From Lysinibacillus sp. G4S2 (GTDB taxonomy: Bacteria; Bacillota; Bacilli; Bacillales_A; Planococcaceae), in assembly GCF_030348505.1 (NCBI RefSeq), contig NZ_JAUCFJ010000002.1:1368001-1432000 (forward strand): 64,000 nucleotides of DNA, given 5' to 3'. Made by a program: the position numbers and the translations under genes. The notes beneath the pieces were generated by a model. That model searched no databases, was not told the DNA's origin, and was given only the letters and a program-made list of their open reading frames with translations. This document shows positions 1 through 9,486 of this stretch, in pieces (within the stretch, counting starts at the first letter, position 1; each line of letters opens with the position of its first letter).

Positions 1-22
1 GAGAACAGATGCCCGACTATCC

Positions 23-51
23 TTGACAGAGCTTGTGGCTAGCTATACAAT
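23..51 (+). promoter_or_regulatory. sigma-A promoter of rny
   Basis: A perfect -35 box TTGACA at 23-28 is followed after 17 bases by the -10 box TACAAT at 46-51. It lies about 100 bases before the rny start, leaving a 5' leader of roughly 90 bases. Nothing else in the leader was recognised. Confidence 0.75.
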
Positions 52-149
52 TAAATATGTATAATTTCTGAATTATGACTTTAAATAGGCAATACAATGT
101 ATGCGCCTACTGAAACTGTATTACCTAAATAGCAAGAGGAGGTGTTCAT

Positions 150-1709
150 ATGGATGGAATTACTATCATCTCCGCTTTGCTTGGAATCATCGTTGGTGCC
201 GCTGTTAGCTATATCTACATGAAAAAAGTGAATGACTCAAAAATCACTGGTGCTAAACATGTCGCTGAAACAATCGTTGAAGAAGGAAAACGAGAAGCGG
301 AGGCATTGAAGAAAGAAGCACTACTTGAAGCCAAAGATGAAACTCACAAATTTCGCACTGAAGCCGAAAATGACATTCGTGAACGTCGTTTAGAACTTCA
401 AAAACAAGAGAACCGTTTATTGCAAAGAGAAGAGAATCTTGATCGCAAGGATGATGCTCTAAATAAGAGAGAAGCAGGCTTAGAGCGAAAAGAACAGGCT
501 CTAGCCGAAAGACAACAGCATATTGAACAGATGGAAAGCAAAGTGGACGAGCTCGTTGCCTCGCAAAAAACAGAGCTAGAACGAATTTCTGCTTTAACTA
601 GAGATGAAGCAAAAGCTATTATCTTAGGAGAAGTAGAAAAAGAGCTAGCAACTGATATTGCTGTGATGACGAAGGAAGCTGAGACACGTGCGAAGGAAGA
701 ATCAGATAAAAAAGCACGTGAAATTTTATCACTGGCACTGCAGCGTTTTGCAGCAGACCACGTTGCAGAAACAACAGTATCTGTCGTGAACTTGCCAAAT
801 GATGAAATGAAAGGTCGTATTATTGGTCGTGAAGGTCGAAATATCCGAACTTTGGAAACGTTAACAGGTATAGATTTAATTATTGATGATACTCCAGAGG
901 CGGTTATTTTATCAGGCTTTGATCCGATTCGTCGTGAAACGGCTCGACTTGCACTTGAAAAACTTGTACAGGATGGCCGCATTCACCCTGCTCGAATTGA
1001 GGAAATGGTGGAGAAAGCTCGTCGTGAAGTGGATGAGCAAATCCGCGAAACAGGTGAGCAAACAACATTTGAAATTGGCATTCATAACTTACATCCAGAT
1101 TTAATGAAGATTTTAGGCCGCATGAAATATCGTACAAGTTATGGACAAAACGTCCTAAAACATTCAATTGAAGTCGCATATTTAGCAGGCTTGCTCGCTG
1201 CTGAACTTGGTGAAGATGTAGCATTAGCTCGTCGTGCTGGCTTATTACATGATATTGGTAAGGCAATCGACCATGAAGTTGAAGGTAGCCACGTCGAAAT
1301 CGGTGTGGAGTTAGCAACAAAATACAAAGAACATCCAGTCGTTATAAATAGTATTGCTTCTCACCACGGTGATACAGAAGCAACATCTGTTATCGCAGTT
1401 TTAGTAGCTGCTGCAGATGCATTATCAGCAGCTCGTCCAGGTGCTCGAAGTGAGACACTTGAAAACTATATCCGCAGACTTGAAAAGTTAGAAGAAATTT
1501 CTGAAAGCTATGATGGTGTAGAAAAATCCTTTGCGATTCAGGCGGGTCGTGAAATTCGTATTATTGTACAACCTGAAAAAATTGATGACTTAGCTTCACA
1601 TCGCTTAGCGCGAGATATCCGTAAGCGTATCGAAGAAGAACTTGATTACCCAGGTCATATAAAAGTAACTGTCATTCGTGAAACACGTGCAGTGGAGTAT
1701 GCGAAATAA
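150..1709 (+). CDS. rny: Ribonuclease Y (membrane-anchored endoribonuclease)
   Basis: RNase Y starts decay of many mRNAs in Firmicutes and acts at the membrane. The 519-residue product has the complete family layout: an N-terminal membrane anchor (about residues 5-24), a long charged coiled coil (about 30-150), a KH RNA-binding domain (about 210-275, with [12 protein letters not shown]) and an HD phosphohydrolase domain (about 335-430, with HS and LLHDIGKA). The ribosome site AGGAGGTG precedes the ATG by a normal distance. It is monocistronic here: own promoter upstream, strong terminator downstream. In B. subtilis ymdB follows directly; here about 10.5 kb of accessory DNA intervenes. Its known partner RicA is encoded at 31.9 kb. 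Confidence 0.97.
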   Translation: MDGITIISALLGIIVGAAVSYIYMKKVNDSKITGAKHVAETIVEEGKREAEALKKEALLEAKDETHKFRTEAENDIRERRLELQKQENRLLQREENLDRKDDALNKREAGLERKEQALAERQQHIEQMESKVDELVASQKTELERISALTRDEAKAIILGEVEKELATDIAVMTKEAETRAKEESDKKAREILSLALQRFAADHVAETTVSVVNLPNDEMKGRIIGREGRNIRTLETLTGIDLIIDDTPEAVILSGFDPIRRETARLALEKLVQDGRIHPARIEEMVEKARREVDEQIRETGEQTTFEIGIHNLHPDLMKILGRMKYRTSYGQNVLKHSIEVAYLAGLLAAELGEDVALARRAGLLHDIGKAIDHEVEGSHVEIGVELATKYKEHPVVINSIASHHGDTEATSVIAVLVAAADALSAARPGARSETLENYIRRLEKLEEISESYDGVEKSFAIQAGREIRIIVQPEKIDDLASHRLARDIRKRIEEELDYPGHIKVTVIRETRAVEYAK

Positions 1710-1720
1710 TGTTGAAAGTT

Positions 1721-1762
1721 AGAGGTTTCTCTAGATGAAAATCTAGAGAAGCCTCTTTTTTA
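1721..1762 (+). terminator. Rho-independent terminator after rny
   Basis: A stem pairs AGAGG-TTTCTCTAGAT with ATCTAGAGAA-GCCTCT around a GAAA loop and ends in a T-run. It starts 12 bases after the rny stop codon. Confidence 0.93.
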
Positions 1763-1794
1763 TTGTTTTTATCATAAAAGAACTGAAGTGATGG

Positions 1795-3003
1795 ATTAGC
1801 AGCGAAAAGGGCAGGAAGAAGAGCTGGAGTGATGGAAGGCATCCAAAGTGACGGATAGAAAAGGCGAAGCGAAGGAAAGAAGGGCCGAAGCGACGGATAG
1901 AAAAGGCGAAGCGAAGGAAAGAAGAGCCAGAGCGACGGATAAAAGCAGAAGCGACGGATAGAAAGGGCAGAGCGACAAATAAAAGCAGAAGCGACGGATA
2001 GAAAGGACAGAGAGCCGGAAAGCAGTCAAAGCGACGGATAGAAAAGGTGAAGCGAAGGATAGAAAGGACAGAGCGACGGAAAGAAGAGCCAAAGCGACGA
2101 ATAGAAAGGGCGGAGCGACGGAAAGCAGTCAAAGTGACGGATAGGAAAGTCGAAGCGAAGGATAGAAGAGCCAAAGCGACGGATAGAAAGGGCGGAGCGA
2201 CGGAAAGCAGTCAAAGTGACGGATAGCCAAGTCGAAGCGAAGGATAGAAGAGCCAAAGCGACGGATAGAAAGGGCAGAGCGACGGAAAGCATCCAAAGCG
2301 ACGGATAGAAAAGGCGAAGCGAAGGATAGAAGGGCCGAAGCGACGGATAGAAATGGTAGAGTGACGGAAAGAAGAGCCAGAGCGACGGATAAAAGCAGAA
2401 GCGACGGATAGGAGAGCCAAAGCGACGGATAGAAATGGCAGAGCGACGGATAAAAGCAGAAGCGACGGATAGGAAAGTCGAAGCGAAGGATAGAAGAGCC
2501 AAAGCGACGGATAGAAAGGACAGAGCGACGGAAAGCAGTCAAAGTGACGGATAGCCAAGTAGAAGCGAAGGATAGGAGAGCCAAAGCGACGGATAGAAAG
2601 GGCGGAGCGACGGAAAGCAGTCAAAGTGACGGATAGCCAAGGCGAAGCGAAGGATAGAAGAGCCAAAGCGACGGATAGAAAGGGCAGAGCGACGGAAAGC
2701 AGTCAAAGTGACGGATAGCCAAGGCGAAGTGAAGGATAGAAGAGCCAAAGCGACGGATAGAAAGGGCAGAGCGACGGAAAGCATCCAAAGCGACGGATAG
2801 AAAAGGCGAAGCGAAGGATAGAAGGGCCGAAGCGAAGGATAGAAAGGACAGAGCGACGGAAAGAAGAGTCGGAGTGACGGAAAGCAGTCAAAACGATGGA
2901 TAGAAAAAGCGAAGCGAAGAATAGAAGAACCGAAGCGATGGATAGGAGAGCCAAAGCGACGGAAAGAAGAACCAAAGCGACAGATAGAAAGTCCAAAGCA
3001 CTG
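1795..3003. repeat. Intergenic array A, 21-nt (some 19-nt) degenerate repeats
   Basis: About 1.2 kb of short degenerate repeats, roughly 55-60 units by length. On the plus strand the units begin near GCGACGGATAGAAAG or GCGAAGGATAGAAG; on the minus strand the core reads TATCCGTCGC. Most units are 21 nt, and a recurring variant (GACGGAAAGCA...) is 19 nt. Because 21 is a multiple of 3, several minus-strand frames stay open and would encode seven-residue repeats such as YPSLWLF/YPSLRLG, but none has a credible ribosome site or domain. The array lies between the rny terminator and the EPS locus. It is the largest of six arrays of this kind in the window. Confidence 0.9.
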
Positions 3004-3132
3004 ATTGAATGTTAACATCTGATAAATATCTAGAAAAAAACACTATACTAGTCATTTTTAACAAGTATTTTTCATAAAAGAAAAGAAGGCTAATTAGATA
3101 ATCAGTCATTAAAAAAGAAAGTTGTGATATAG

Positions 3133-3894
3133 ATGATTGATATACATGCTCATTTATTATTCGGTGTTGATGATGGACCAAAAAATATGGAGGAGTCATT
3201 AAAGATGCTGCAGCAAGCATCAAGTGAAGGGATAACAGAAATAATTTGTACGTCCCATGCGATGCATCCACAATATCATGTAAATTATTCACTTGTAGAG
3301 GAGCAAACAATATATTTACGACAAGTATTAGAGGAACAGCAGATTCCAATCATACTTCATACAGGGCATGAAGTGCGTTTACACGAAGAACTACATACAT
3401 TGGTGATGCAAAAACAACTTCACACATTGGCAAATTCTAACTATATCCTTTTGGAATTACCATCTAGCACGATCCCTGCGTATACGAGAAGAATGATTAT
3501 ACTGTTGAAGGCAGCGGGTTATACACCCATCCTTGCGCATCCTGAACGGAACTATGCTATTAGGGAAAAACCGACGAGACTTGAAATATTGATTCAAGAA
3601 GGTGCATTAACACAAATAACGGCAGGAAGTTTAACAGGTCTTTATGGTAAAGAGGTACAGCGTTTATCGTTAGCGTTAGTGAGAGCGAATTATATTCATA
3701 CATTTGGATCCGACACGCATAATGTAACATCGAGGCCATTTTTTTATAACAAAGCTCTCAATTACCTTGAAAAGCAGAAGGAGCTAGATGCTGTTGATCA
3801 ACTCTTAAAGAATAATGCAAATGTCATTGCAAACAAGCCGATACTTCCGCTTGAATTGGACAAAATCTACATTAAGAAATGGTGGAGTTTTTAA
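3133..3894 (+). CDS. CpsB/YwqE-type protein-tyrosine phosphatase (PHP family)
   Basis: Manganese-dependent phosphatase that dephosphorylates the CpsD/YwqD tyrosine kinase controlling capsule or EPS synthesis. The 253-residue product has the PHP signatures: MIDIHAHLLFGVDDGP at the N-terminus, CTSHAMHPQ (about 36-44), HTGHEVR (about 76-82), ILAHPERN (about 133-140) and FGSDTHN near the C-terminus, which carry the metal ligands. It is full length for the family. It is the first gene of the EPS locus and its presumed kinase substrate is at 6173. A structured mobile-element scar separates it from the next gene, so co-transcription is uncertain. Confidence 0.9.
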   Translation: MIDIHAHLLFGVDDGPKNMEESLKMLQQASSEGITEIICTSHAMHPQYHVNYSLVEEQTIYLRQVLEEQQIPIILHTGHEVRLHEELHTLVMQKQLHTLANSNYILLELPSSTIPAYTRRMIILLKAAGYTPILAHPERNYAIREKPTRLEILIQEGALTQITAGSLTGLYGKEVQRLSLALVRANYIHTFGSDTHNVTSRPFFYNKALNYLEKQKELDAVDQLLKNNANVIANKPILPLELDKIYIKKWWSF

Positions 3895-3915
3895 CTTCTT
3901 TTAGCAAATATTCTT

Positions 3916-4187
3916 TGTAGCGAAAGTGAAACGTCAGCTACAGAAGTCTCCTACCTCTATAGGTGGTGAGATGAATACGAATTTTAGTTGCTTTTCAGCG
4001 GGTGTCCAAACACCCTCTGAAAGAAGTTAAAGCCTCCGGCGGATGTCACGGAATCGGAGAGGAGTGCTTAGGGGATGTTAGCCTAAAATCATCGCATCCA
4101 TGCGATAACGGCTAACTGACCCGCGTCGTGCAGGCCTAAGCACAAAGCCGGTTCCGGACGCAATTATGCCGAGGCATAATTGATCAA
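3916..4187 (+). ncRNA. Structured scar resembling the 3' end of an IS200/IS605 element (copy 1)
   Basis: No gene lies in this gap. The sequence folds into nested stems: GGAATCGG (4050-4057) with CCGGTTCC (4148-4155, one G-U pair); GTGCTTAGG (4064-4072) with CCTAAGCAC (4135-4143); GTTAGCC (4077-4083) with GGCTAAC (4110-4116); ATCGCA (4091-4096) with TGCGAT (4101-4106); and CCCGC (4120-4124) with GCAGG (4130-4134) around loop GTCGT. It ends in a perfect hairpin AATTATGCC/GGCATAATT (4162-4180) followed by GATCAA. A terminal palindrome followed by TCAA, and a possible short coding tail ending TGA at 3967-3969, resemble the right end of IS200/IS605 transposons with their guide RNA. No transposase remains. 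The assignment is inference; the folding is directly visible. Confidence 0.55.
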
Positions 4188-4215
4188 TCTAACTAGAATT
4201 GAGCGTGATTCCCAG

Positions 4216-5361
4216 ATGAAAATGTGTTACACGCTACTGTTTAGCGCCCTTATATTTATGAGCTTAATGCAACCTGTTGAAGGGATTTATCATAAATTAA
4301 CATTGTTGATTAGCCTAGTAATAATCCTGCTATCCTTTCTAATGCATAAAAAAATAATCATCCAAAATGTACAGGCTAGCTTGTTTTTTAGTTTATATAC
4401 TTTTTTTTGTGTCATTTCTGCAGGGGTCAACCAGGATATAGGGCTATTAAAAAATAGCCTTCAGTTATTTTGCATTTTTTTAGCTGTAGCGATTTTCTTT
4501 AATGATATCGTGAGAAAGCATGTTAAAGAAATTGTCCTTAATGGTGTTTTATTAGCTTATATACCATTTCTTATTTTATGTTTTCGAGAAAATCATTTTA
4601 TGTATGGTGCTTTTGCAGGAGTATTTGAAAATCCAAACACATTAGGATTTTCTATGATAGGTTTGACGATTGTGATACTGATGAAGCTATATGAAATCAT
4701 AATTGCCATGTTAGAGGGACATCGACAGCTGAAATTGACCATTTGTTTAGGGGTCTATACAATTTTTTATTTATTTGCTTTGTATGTCATTATGTTGTCA
4801 AATGCGCGTACATCATTATTAACAATTGCCGTTGTGACAGCAGCGATGATTGTCTTAGTAGTAAAAAGGATGAAAAAAAGATTTTTGCCATTACTAAAAT
4901 TTATTTTTTTATTAATAGCAGCTTGTTTATTACTAGTAATAACTATTTATGAAGTTGACATGATGCAGAAGGCCTTTCAAAGTATTCTTTTAAAAATGGA
5001 GAAAAAATCTACAAATATTACAGATGGTCGTCTTGATATTTGGAAATATGTATTTGAGCAATTTAGTTTTTGGGGACATGGTGCTGAATCACTATGGGCA
5101 ATAGGAGTTTCTCATGCGCACAATACATTTGTCAATATATTGCAGGAGGCGGGTTTACTACCACTAGTATGTTATGCTGTCTTTCTTTTATCGATTGCGA
5201 AAGATCATAGCCAAATGGACAAACAACTAGTAGTATTTACAGTTTTCGTCATTGTCGCTGCACTTGGTGTATCTACATTTGAAATTCTCTATTTTAATGT
5301 GCTTCATATACTTGTCTTCGTAGTAAGTGGATTTGATAGAAATAAAAACATGACATCGTAG
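4216..5361 (+). CDS. O-antigen ligase/polymerase-like membrane protein (Wzy type)
   Basis: Multi-pass membrane protein of about 380 residues with around ten hydrophobic segments and the large external loop typical of Wzy polymerases and WaaL ligases. Segments such as FENPNTLGF and GHGAESLWAIGVSHAHNTF match the conserved polymerase region. Its expected role is polymerising EPS repeat units on the outer face of the membrane. ATG 4216 is preferred: the frame extends upstream to a TTG at 4180, but that codon lies inside the terminal hairpin of the upstream mobile-element scar. The ribosome site is weak, suggesting the scar may have replaced the original leader. Confidence 0.8.
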   Translation: MKMCYTLLFSALIFMSLMQPVEGIYHKLTLLISLVIILLSFLMHKKIIIQNVQASLFFSLYTFFCVISAGVNQDIGLLKNSLQLFCIFLAVAIFFNDIVRKHVKEIVLNGVLLAYIPFLILCFRENHFMYGAFAGVFENPNTLGFSMIGLTIVILMKLYEIIIAMLEGHRQLKLTICLGVYTIFYLFALYVIMLSNARTSLLTIAVVTAAMIVLVVKRMKKRFLPLLKFIFLLIAACLLLVITIYEVDMMQKAFQSILLKMEKKSTNITDGRLDIWKYVFEQFSFWGHGAESLWAIGVSHAHNTFVNILQEAGLLPLVCYAVFLLSIAKDHSQMDKQLVVFTVFVIVAALGVSTFEILYFNVLHILVFVVSGFDRNKNMTS

Positions 5362-5456
5362 TTATTGCAAAATATTTGCCGAATAACTGTAGGACTTGCT
5401 TAATATACTTAATTAATATTACAATTATCCGCATTTGTAGGAGGGAATCTATTTTT

Positions 5457-6173
5457 GTGAATGAAGAAATTACGGTGCAAAGTATAATAAAAACATTGCA
5501 AAAACGCTGGTTCTTTATCCTAGTGCTTACAATGTTGTCGGTTGGTATTGCCGCCATGTTAAGCTTTTTTGTTTTAACACCTATATATGAAGCGGAAACA
5601 CAAATATTAGTGAATCAAAAAAGCTATGATAATCAGCAATTAGTAGGGGCACAAAATGTTGATACGGATCTTCGGCTAATTAATACGTACAATGTCATTA
5701 TTAAAAGCCCCGCTATTTTAACGAAGGTGGTTGATAAGCTGTCGCTAACGACCACACCGGAACAATTAATGAATCAAATAGACGTCTCTAGTGCAAGTAA
5801 TTCTCAAGTAGTAAATATTCGTGTACAAGATGAGAATGAGTCTAGGGCAGTAGAAATTGCCAATACAGTTGCCGAAATTTTTAAAGAAGAAATTCCCGTG
5901 CTCATGCATGTGGACAATATTAATATTTTGTCTGTTGCGAAATCTAGTGAAAATGCAGCACCTGTTAAACCAAATAAAATTTTTAATTTACTAATAGCCG
6001 CTATCGTTGGTTTCGCTCTTGCCCTTTTGCTTGCCTATATGATGGAAACATTTGATAAGACAATCAAAACTGAACGTGATATCGAAGAAATTTTATCACT
6101 TCCGGTTATCGGGGTGGTCAGTAATATAGAGCCGCAAACAGGAAAAAAGTCTAAGTCTAGGGGGAACCCATAA
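5457..6173 (+). CDS. Polysaccharide chain-length regulator / kinase activator (Wzz, YveK/CapA type)
   Basis: Membrane adaptor that controls polysaccharide chain length and activates the CpsD-type kinase. The 238-residue product has two membrane segments (about residues 20-42 and 175-196) enclosing an extracellular Wzz domain, with the proline-rich APVKPNKIF stretch before the second segment. The start is GTG 5457, placed 8-10 bases after GGAGGG; the open frame extends further upstream but lacks a ribosome site there. It overlaps the kinase gene by one base (TAATG), so the two proteins are translationally coupled, as expected for a split kinase. Confidence 0.92.
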   Translation: MNEEITVQSIIKTLQKRWFFILVLTMLSVGIAAMLSFFVLTPIYEAETQILVNQKSYDNQQLVGAQNVDTDLRLINTYNVIIKSPAILTKVVDKLSLTTTPEQLMNQIDVSSASNSQVVNIRVQDENESRAVEIANTVAEIFKEEIPVLMHVDNINILSVAKSSENAAPVKPNKIFNLLIAAIVGFALALLLAYMMETFDKTIKTERDIEEILSLPVIGVVSNIEPQTGKKSKSRGNP

Positions 6174-6877
6174 TGTTTTCAATGCGAAGGAAAAAGAAGA
6201 ACAAATCACTGATGGCCCGCAAGCTAGTTACTGTTTCTGATGCTAAATCAATTCCATCTGAGCAGTTTCGAACGATTCGCACAAATATTAAATTTGCACA
6301 ACCAAATCAAGATGTGAAAACTATTTTAGTAACCTCCTCCATTCCTGGTGAAGGAAAGTCTACTAACGCAGCGAATATCGGTGTCGTTTTTTCACAAGAG
6401 GGGAAGAAGGTATTAATTGTCGATGCTGACATGCGTAAGCCGACTCTCCACCATACATTTCATCTCGCAAATAGTGTGGGTCTCTCCTCTATATTATCTA
6501 GGCAGGAAAAATTTCTAGATGTTATCCAAAAAACGTTTGTAGAAGGAGTGGATATTGTTGCAAGTGGACCAATTCCACCAAACCCAACAGAGCTACTGGC
6601 ATCTGAAACGATGATATCTTTTATGGCGATTGCCAAAGAAAAATACGATATCGTTATTTTCGACGCCCCGCCTTTATTATATGTATCGGATGCACAAATT
6701 TTATCCAATAAATGTGATGGCACAATATTAATAGTCAATTCAGGTACTGTTGGGAAAGCTGCGGTATTAAAATCAAAGTCCATATTAACGATTTCTCAAG
6801 CCAATATTTTAGGGATTGTCTTGAATAATTTTAAAATGAAGTGCAATAAGTACTATCAATATTATGGAATAGAGTAA
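6173..6877 (+). CDS. CpsD/CapB-family tyrosine kinase (BY-kinase)
   Basis: Cytoplasmic autophosphorylating tyrosine kinase that works with the Wzz-like protein encoded just upstream. Visible motifs are Walker A SSIPGEGKST (about 55-64), Walker A' VLIVDADMRKP (about 80-90), Walker B IVIFDAPP (about 163-170) and a C-terminal tyrosine cluster (KYYQYYG) that is the usual autophosphorylation site. Its 234 residues are normal for the separate-subunit form of Firmicutes. The cognate phosphatase is encoded at 3133. Confidence 0.95.
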   Translation: MFSMRRKKKNKSLMARKLVTVSDAKSIPSEQFRTIRTNIKFAQPNQDVKTILVTSSIPGEGKSTNAANIGVVFSQEGKKVLIVDADMRKPTLHHTFHLANSVGLSSILSRQEKFLDVIQKTFVEGVDIVASGPIPPNPTELLASETMISFMAIAKEKYDIVIFDAPPLLYVSDAQILSNKCDGTILIVNSGTVGKAAVLKSKSILTISQANILGIVLNNFKMKCNKYYQYYGIE

Positions 6878-6894
6878 GGGTGACATAAAAATCT

Positions 6895-7974
6895 ATGAAG
6901 AAGATTTTGCATATTATTCCTACTACAGATTTTGGCGGAATTACAACGATGATATTAGACATTTGGGCTAATACAAATAAGTCAGTGTACCACTTTGATT
7001 TTGTAGTGTTCAACAAGGGAAGATATCATGACACTTTTATAGAACATGGTTCCAAATTGTTTTATCAAAAATATATTACGAAGCAGGGTCCTCTTGCCTA
7101 TATGATGAAAATATACAAAATAATTAAAGACAATGGATATGATGCAGTGCATGATCATACGGGTTATCGCGCTATTTTTACATTGTTAGCAGCACGATTG
7201 GCTGGCGTCAAATGTAGAGTGTTACACAGTCATACAAATGTTGCGGAAGAATGGAGTAATAAATATTTTTTATCTTTCCTAAAAAAAATAAGTGTGATGA
7301 ATGCGACTAAGCTCGTTGCATGTAGTACACATGCAGGAGAATTTTGCTTTGGTGAGAAATCCTTTGACATTTTATTTAACCCAATGGATATCAATAAAAT
7401 AAAATATCTCTCACAGACAGAAAAGAAATTATTAAAAAAAGAATTGGGAATTAGTGAAAATGATTTAGTTTTAGGACATATTGGACGTTTTGTTCCTGTG
7501 AAGAATCAGCAGTTTTTATTGAAACTTGCTACGAGATTAAAGCAAAAACATATTAATTTTAAATTGATTTTTATTGGAGAGGGTCCTTTAGAGGAAGAAA
7601 TTCGTCTGTTGGTCGAGCGCAATCAATTACAGGAATCTGTAAGACTGTTAGGGCAACGTGCTGATATTATCAACCTTCTTCAGTTGTTCGATAAATTTAT
7701 TTTACCATCTAAATATGAGGGATTTGGAATTGTCCTATTAGAAGCACAAGTATGTGGCACGCCATCAATTGTTTCTACAACTGTACCAAGAGACGTAGAT
7801 CTTAATATTGGCCTAATTCAGTATTTGGATATTAATGGAAATATTGAAGATTGGCTACAAGAAATCAACAGAAAGAATGAACCGATTGAACTGAATAGCA
7901 TCGTGCATGGAATCGAAAACAAAGGATTGGATGCAGAAGATATTGCAAAAAAAATGTGTTCTTACTATATATAA
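6895..7974 (+). CDS. Glycosyltransferase, family 1/4 (GT-B fold)
   Basis: Retaining GT-B glycosyltransferase, expected to add one sugar to the lipid-linked EPS repeat unit on the cytoplasmic side. The 359-residue product starts MKKILHIIPTTDFGGITTM, the usual first beta strand and glycine loop, and has the C-terminal donor-site motif PSKYEGFGIVLLEAQ (about 275-290) with GHIGRFVPVKNQ (about 197-208) before it. It is 17 bases downstream of the kinase gene. The donor and acceptor sugars cannot be told from sequence. Repeat array B follows the stop codon. Confidence 0.88.
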   Translation: MKKILHIIPTTDFGGITTMILDIWANTNKSVYHFDFVVFNKGRYHDTFIEHGSKLFYQKYITKQGPLAYMMKIYKIIKDNGYDAVHDHTGYRAIFTLLAARLAGVKCRVLHSHTNVAEEWSNKYFLSFLKKISVMNATKLVACSTHAGEFCFGEKSFDILFNPMDINKIKYLSQTEKKLLKKELGISENDLVLGHIGRFVPVKNQQFLLKLATRLKQKHINFKLIFIGEGPLEEEIRLLVERNQLQESVRLLGQRADIINLLQLFDKFILPSKYEGFGIVLLEAQVCGTPSIVSTTVPRDVDLNIGLIQYLDINGNIEDWLQEINRKNEPIELNSIVHGIENKGLDAEDIAKKMCSYYI

Positions 7975-7987
7975 ACCGAAGCGACGA

Positions 7988-8275
7988 ATACTCAAGTAAC
8001 CTAAACCTCTGCTCAGGTAGTGGGCTCAACCGCTCGGGTAACCGGAGGAACTGTTCAGGTAGTGGGCTCAACGTCAGGTAGTGGGCTCAACCGCTCGGGT
8101 AACTGGAGGAACTGATCGGGTAGTGGGCTCAATCGCTCGGGTAACCGGAGAAACTGCTCAGGTAGGGGACTCAATCGCTCGGGTAACCGGAAGAACAGCT
8201 CTGGTAAGCAGAGGACCTGCTCAGGTGGAAGACTCAACCGCTCTTATAAGAGATTCAAAGAATTCGTTCAGGTAA
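7988..8275. repeat. Intergenic array B, 21-nt repeats
   Basis: About 13 units alternate CGGGTAAC...-type and CAGGTAGT...-type sequences with unit starts near 7993, 8014, 8035, 8056, 8075, 8096, 8117, 8138, 8159, 8180, 8201, 8222 and 8243, so every step is 21 except one of 19. On the minus strand the core reads TACCCGAGCGG or TACCTGAGCAG. The left edge (7977-7990) carries GAAGCGACGAATA, which resembles a unit of array A. The array lies between two glycosyltransferase genes inside the EPS locus. No gene is supported in this gap. Confidence 0.9.
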
Positions 8276-8346
8276 AAGCATCACCCCTTTAGGCCCTAAT
8301 GTAAGCAAATATAATCTAAACTCATGATTAAAAAGAGGATGATCGT

Positions 8347-9486
8347 ATACAAAAAAAGATTAAAGTTACTCATATCATAACTGCGATTGGCTTTGGAGGA
8401 GCGGAAACTATGCTTTATCGATTATTACAATCTGTTGATAGAGATTTGTATGAGGTAGATGTTATTTGTTTGACGGAGATGGATGTGTATGGCGAGTTAA
8501 TTCAACAGCAATTAAATATGAATGTTTATATTTGTGATTTGAGATCTAATTTCCTACGCTCATTACTAAAGTGTTTTAAAGTATGTAAAAATAGCGATAT
8601 TATCCAAACGTGGATGTACCATTCAAACTTATTGGGTTATCTGATTTCAAGAGTTTGGAGAAAAAAGTTAATTTGGGGGATTCACCATAGCAATTTAGAT
8701 AAAAAGGAAAATAAATGGACAACGATTTTAATTGCAAAGCTTTGTGCGAGATTATCTAAAAAGGTGGATATGATTATTTCCTGTGGTCCAAAAGTAAAAG
8801 AGATTCATGAAGAAATTGGCTACGACAGTCATCAACATAAGGTCATCGTCAATGGTATAAATACGGAACTGTTTAAGCCTGGTATCAAGAGGCAATATTA
8901 TTTCGAGCATTTTGATGTAGAGAATCGACATATTTTATTACATGTTGGCAGATGGGACCCTTTGAAGGATTATAAAAATTTAATTGCTAGTTTACAGCTG
9001 TTAAGGCTTGAAAGACAGGATTTTTATATGTTTTTAGTAGGGCTTGAAATAGATGAGAATAATAGTGAGTTACTTCAAATGATAAAGGATGCCCATTTAG
9101 AGGAAGTCATTTTTTTATTAGGCGGTAGAGATGATATATCACCGTTAATGTCGGCTGCTGATCTGTTTGTTTTATCCTCCTCAGGTGAGGGGTTACCAAA
9201 TGTATTAGTGGAGGCATTAGCGAGTGGAACGTGCTGTATCACGACAGATGTTGGTGATTGTAAATATTTAGTGGGAGAATTCGGTGAGACAGTCACTGCA
9301 AAGGATGCTAATGCGTTATCTCAAGCCATGAATAAAGCATTAAATTATAGTTCAAAGCAATATGCTGAAAAGGCAAGGCTTGGTAGAGAGCACGTACTAG
9401 CTAATTTCAATATTAAACAGGTAATAGAGCAATATCAGTCTTTGTATCCAATGGTGTTGCCTAAAAATATATATGAAAGAAATTAA
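8347..9486 (+). CDS. Glycosyltransferase, family 1/4, with no standard start codon
   Basis: GT-B glycosyltransferase of the EPS locus. The donor-site motif SSSGEGLPNVLVEALASG (about residues 278-295) and the hinge HVGRWDPLKDYKNL are clear. The essential first strand and glycine loop, IKVTHIITAIGFGGAETM, is encoded from 8359, upstream of the first in-frame ATG (8410). Between the in-frame stop at 8329-8331 and 8410 there is no ATG, GTG or TTG. A ribosome site AAGAGG (8333-8338) lies 8 bases before ATA 8347, taken here as the probable start. Alternatively ATG 8339 would be in frame if the A7 tract at 8351-8357 had one more A. It overlaps the flippase gene by 14 bases. Confidence 0.75.
   Translation: MQKKIKVTHIITAIGFGGAETMLYRLLQSVDRDLYEVDVICLTEMDVYGELIQQQLNMNVYICDLRSNFLRSLLKCFKVCKNSDIIQTWMYHSNLLGYLISRVWRKKLIWGIHHSNLDKKENKWTTILIAKLCARLSKKVDMIISCGPKVKEIHEEIGYDSHQHKVIVNGINTELFKPGIKRQYYFEHFDVENRHILLHVGRWDPLKDYKNLIASLQLLRLERQDFYMFLVGLEIDENNSELLQMIKDAHLEEVIFLLGGRDDISPLMSAADLFVLSSSGEGLPNVLVEALASGTCCITTDVGDCKYLVGEFGETVTAKDANALSQAMNKALNYSSKQYAEKARLGREHVLANFNIKQVIEQYQSLYPMVLPKNIYERN

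Noticed and set aside
1795-3003. CRISPR array
   Set aside because: Units are contiguous, degenerate and 19-21 nt long with no unique spacers of 30 or more bases, and no cas genes are present.
1743-3018. Long overlapping minus-strand open frames encoding YPSLxLx-type proteins
   Set aside because: They follow from the 21-nt repeat period, which avoids stops in several frames at once. No ribosome site, domain or stable composition supports a protein.
7865-8275. Open frames over array B with LPERLSP-type repeats
   Set aside because: Same effect of the 21-nt period on both strands; starts lack ribosome sites.
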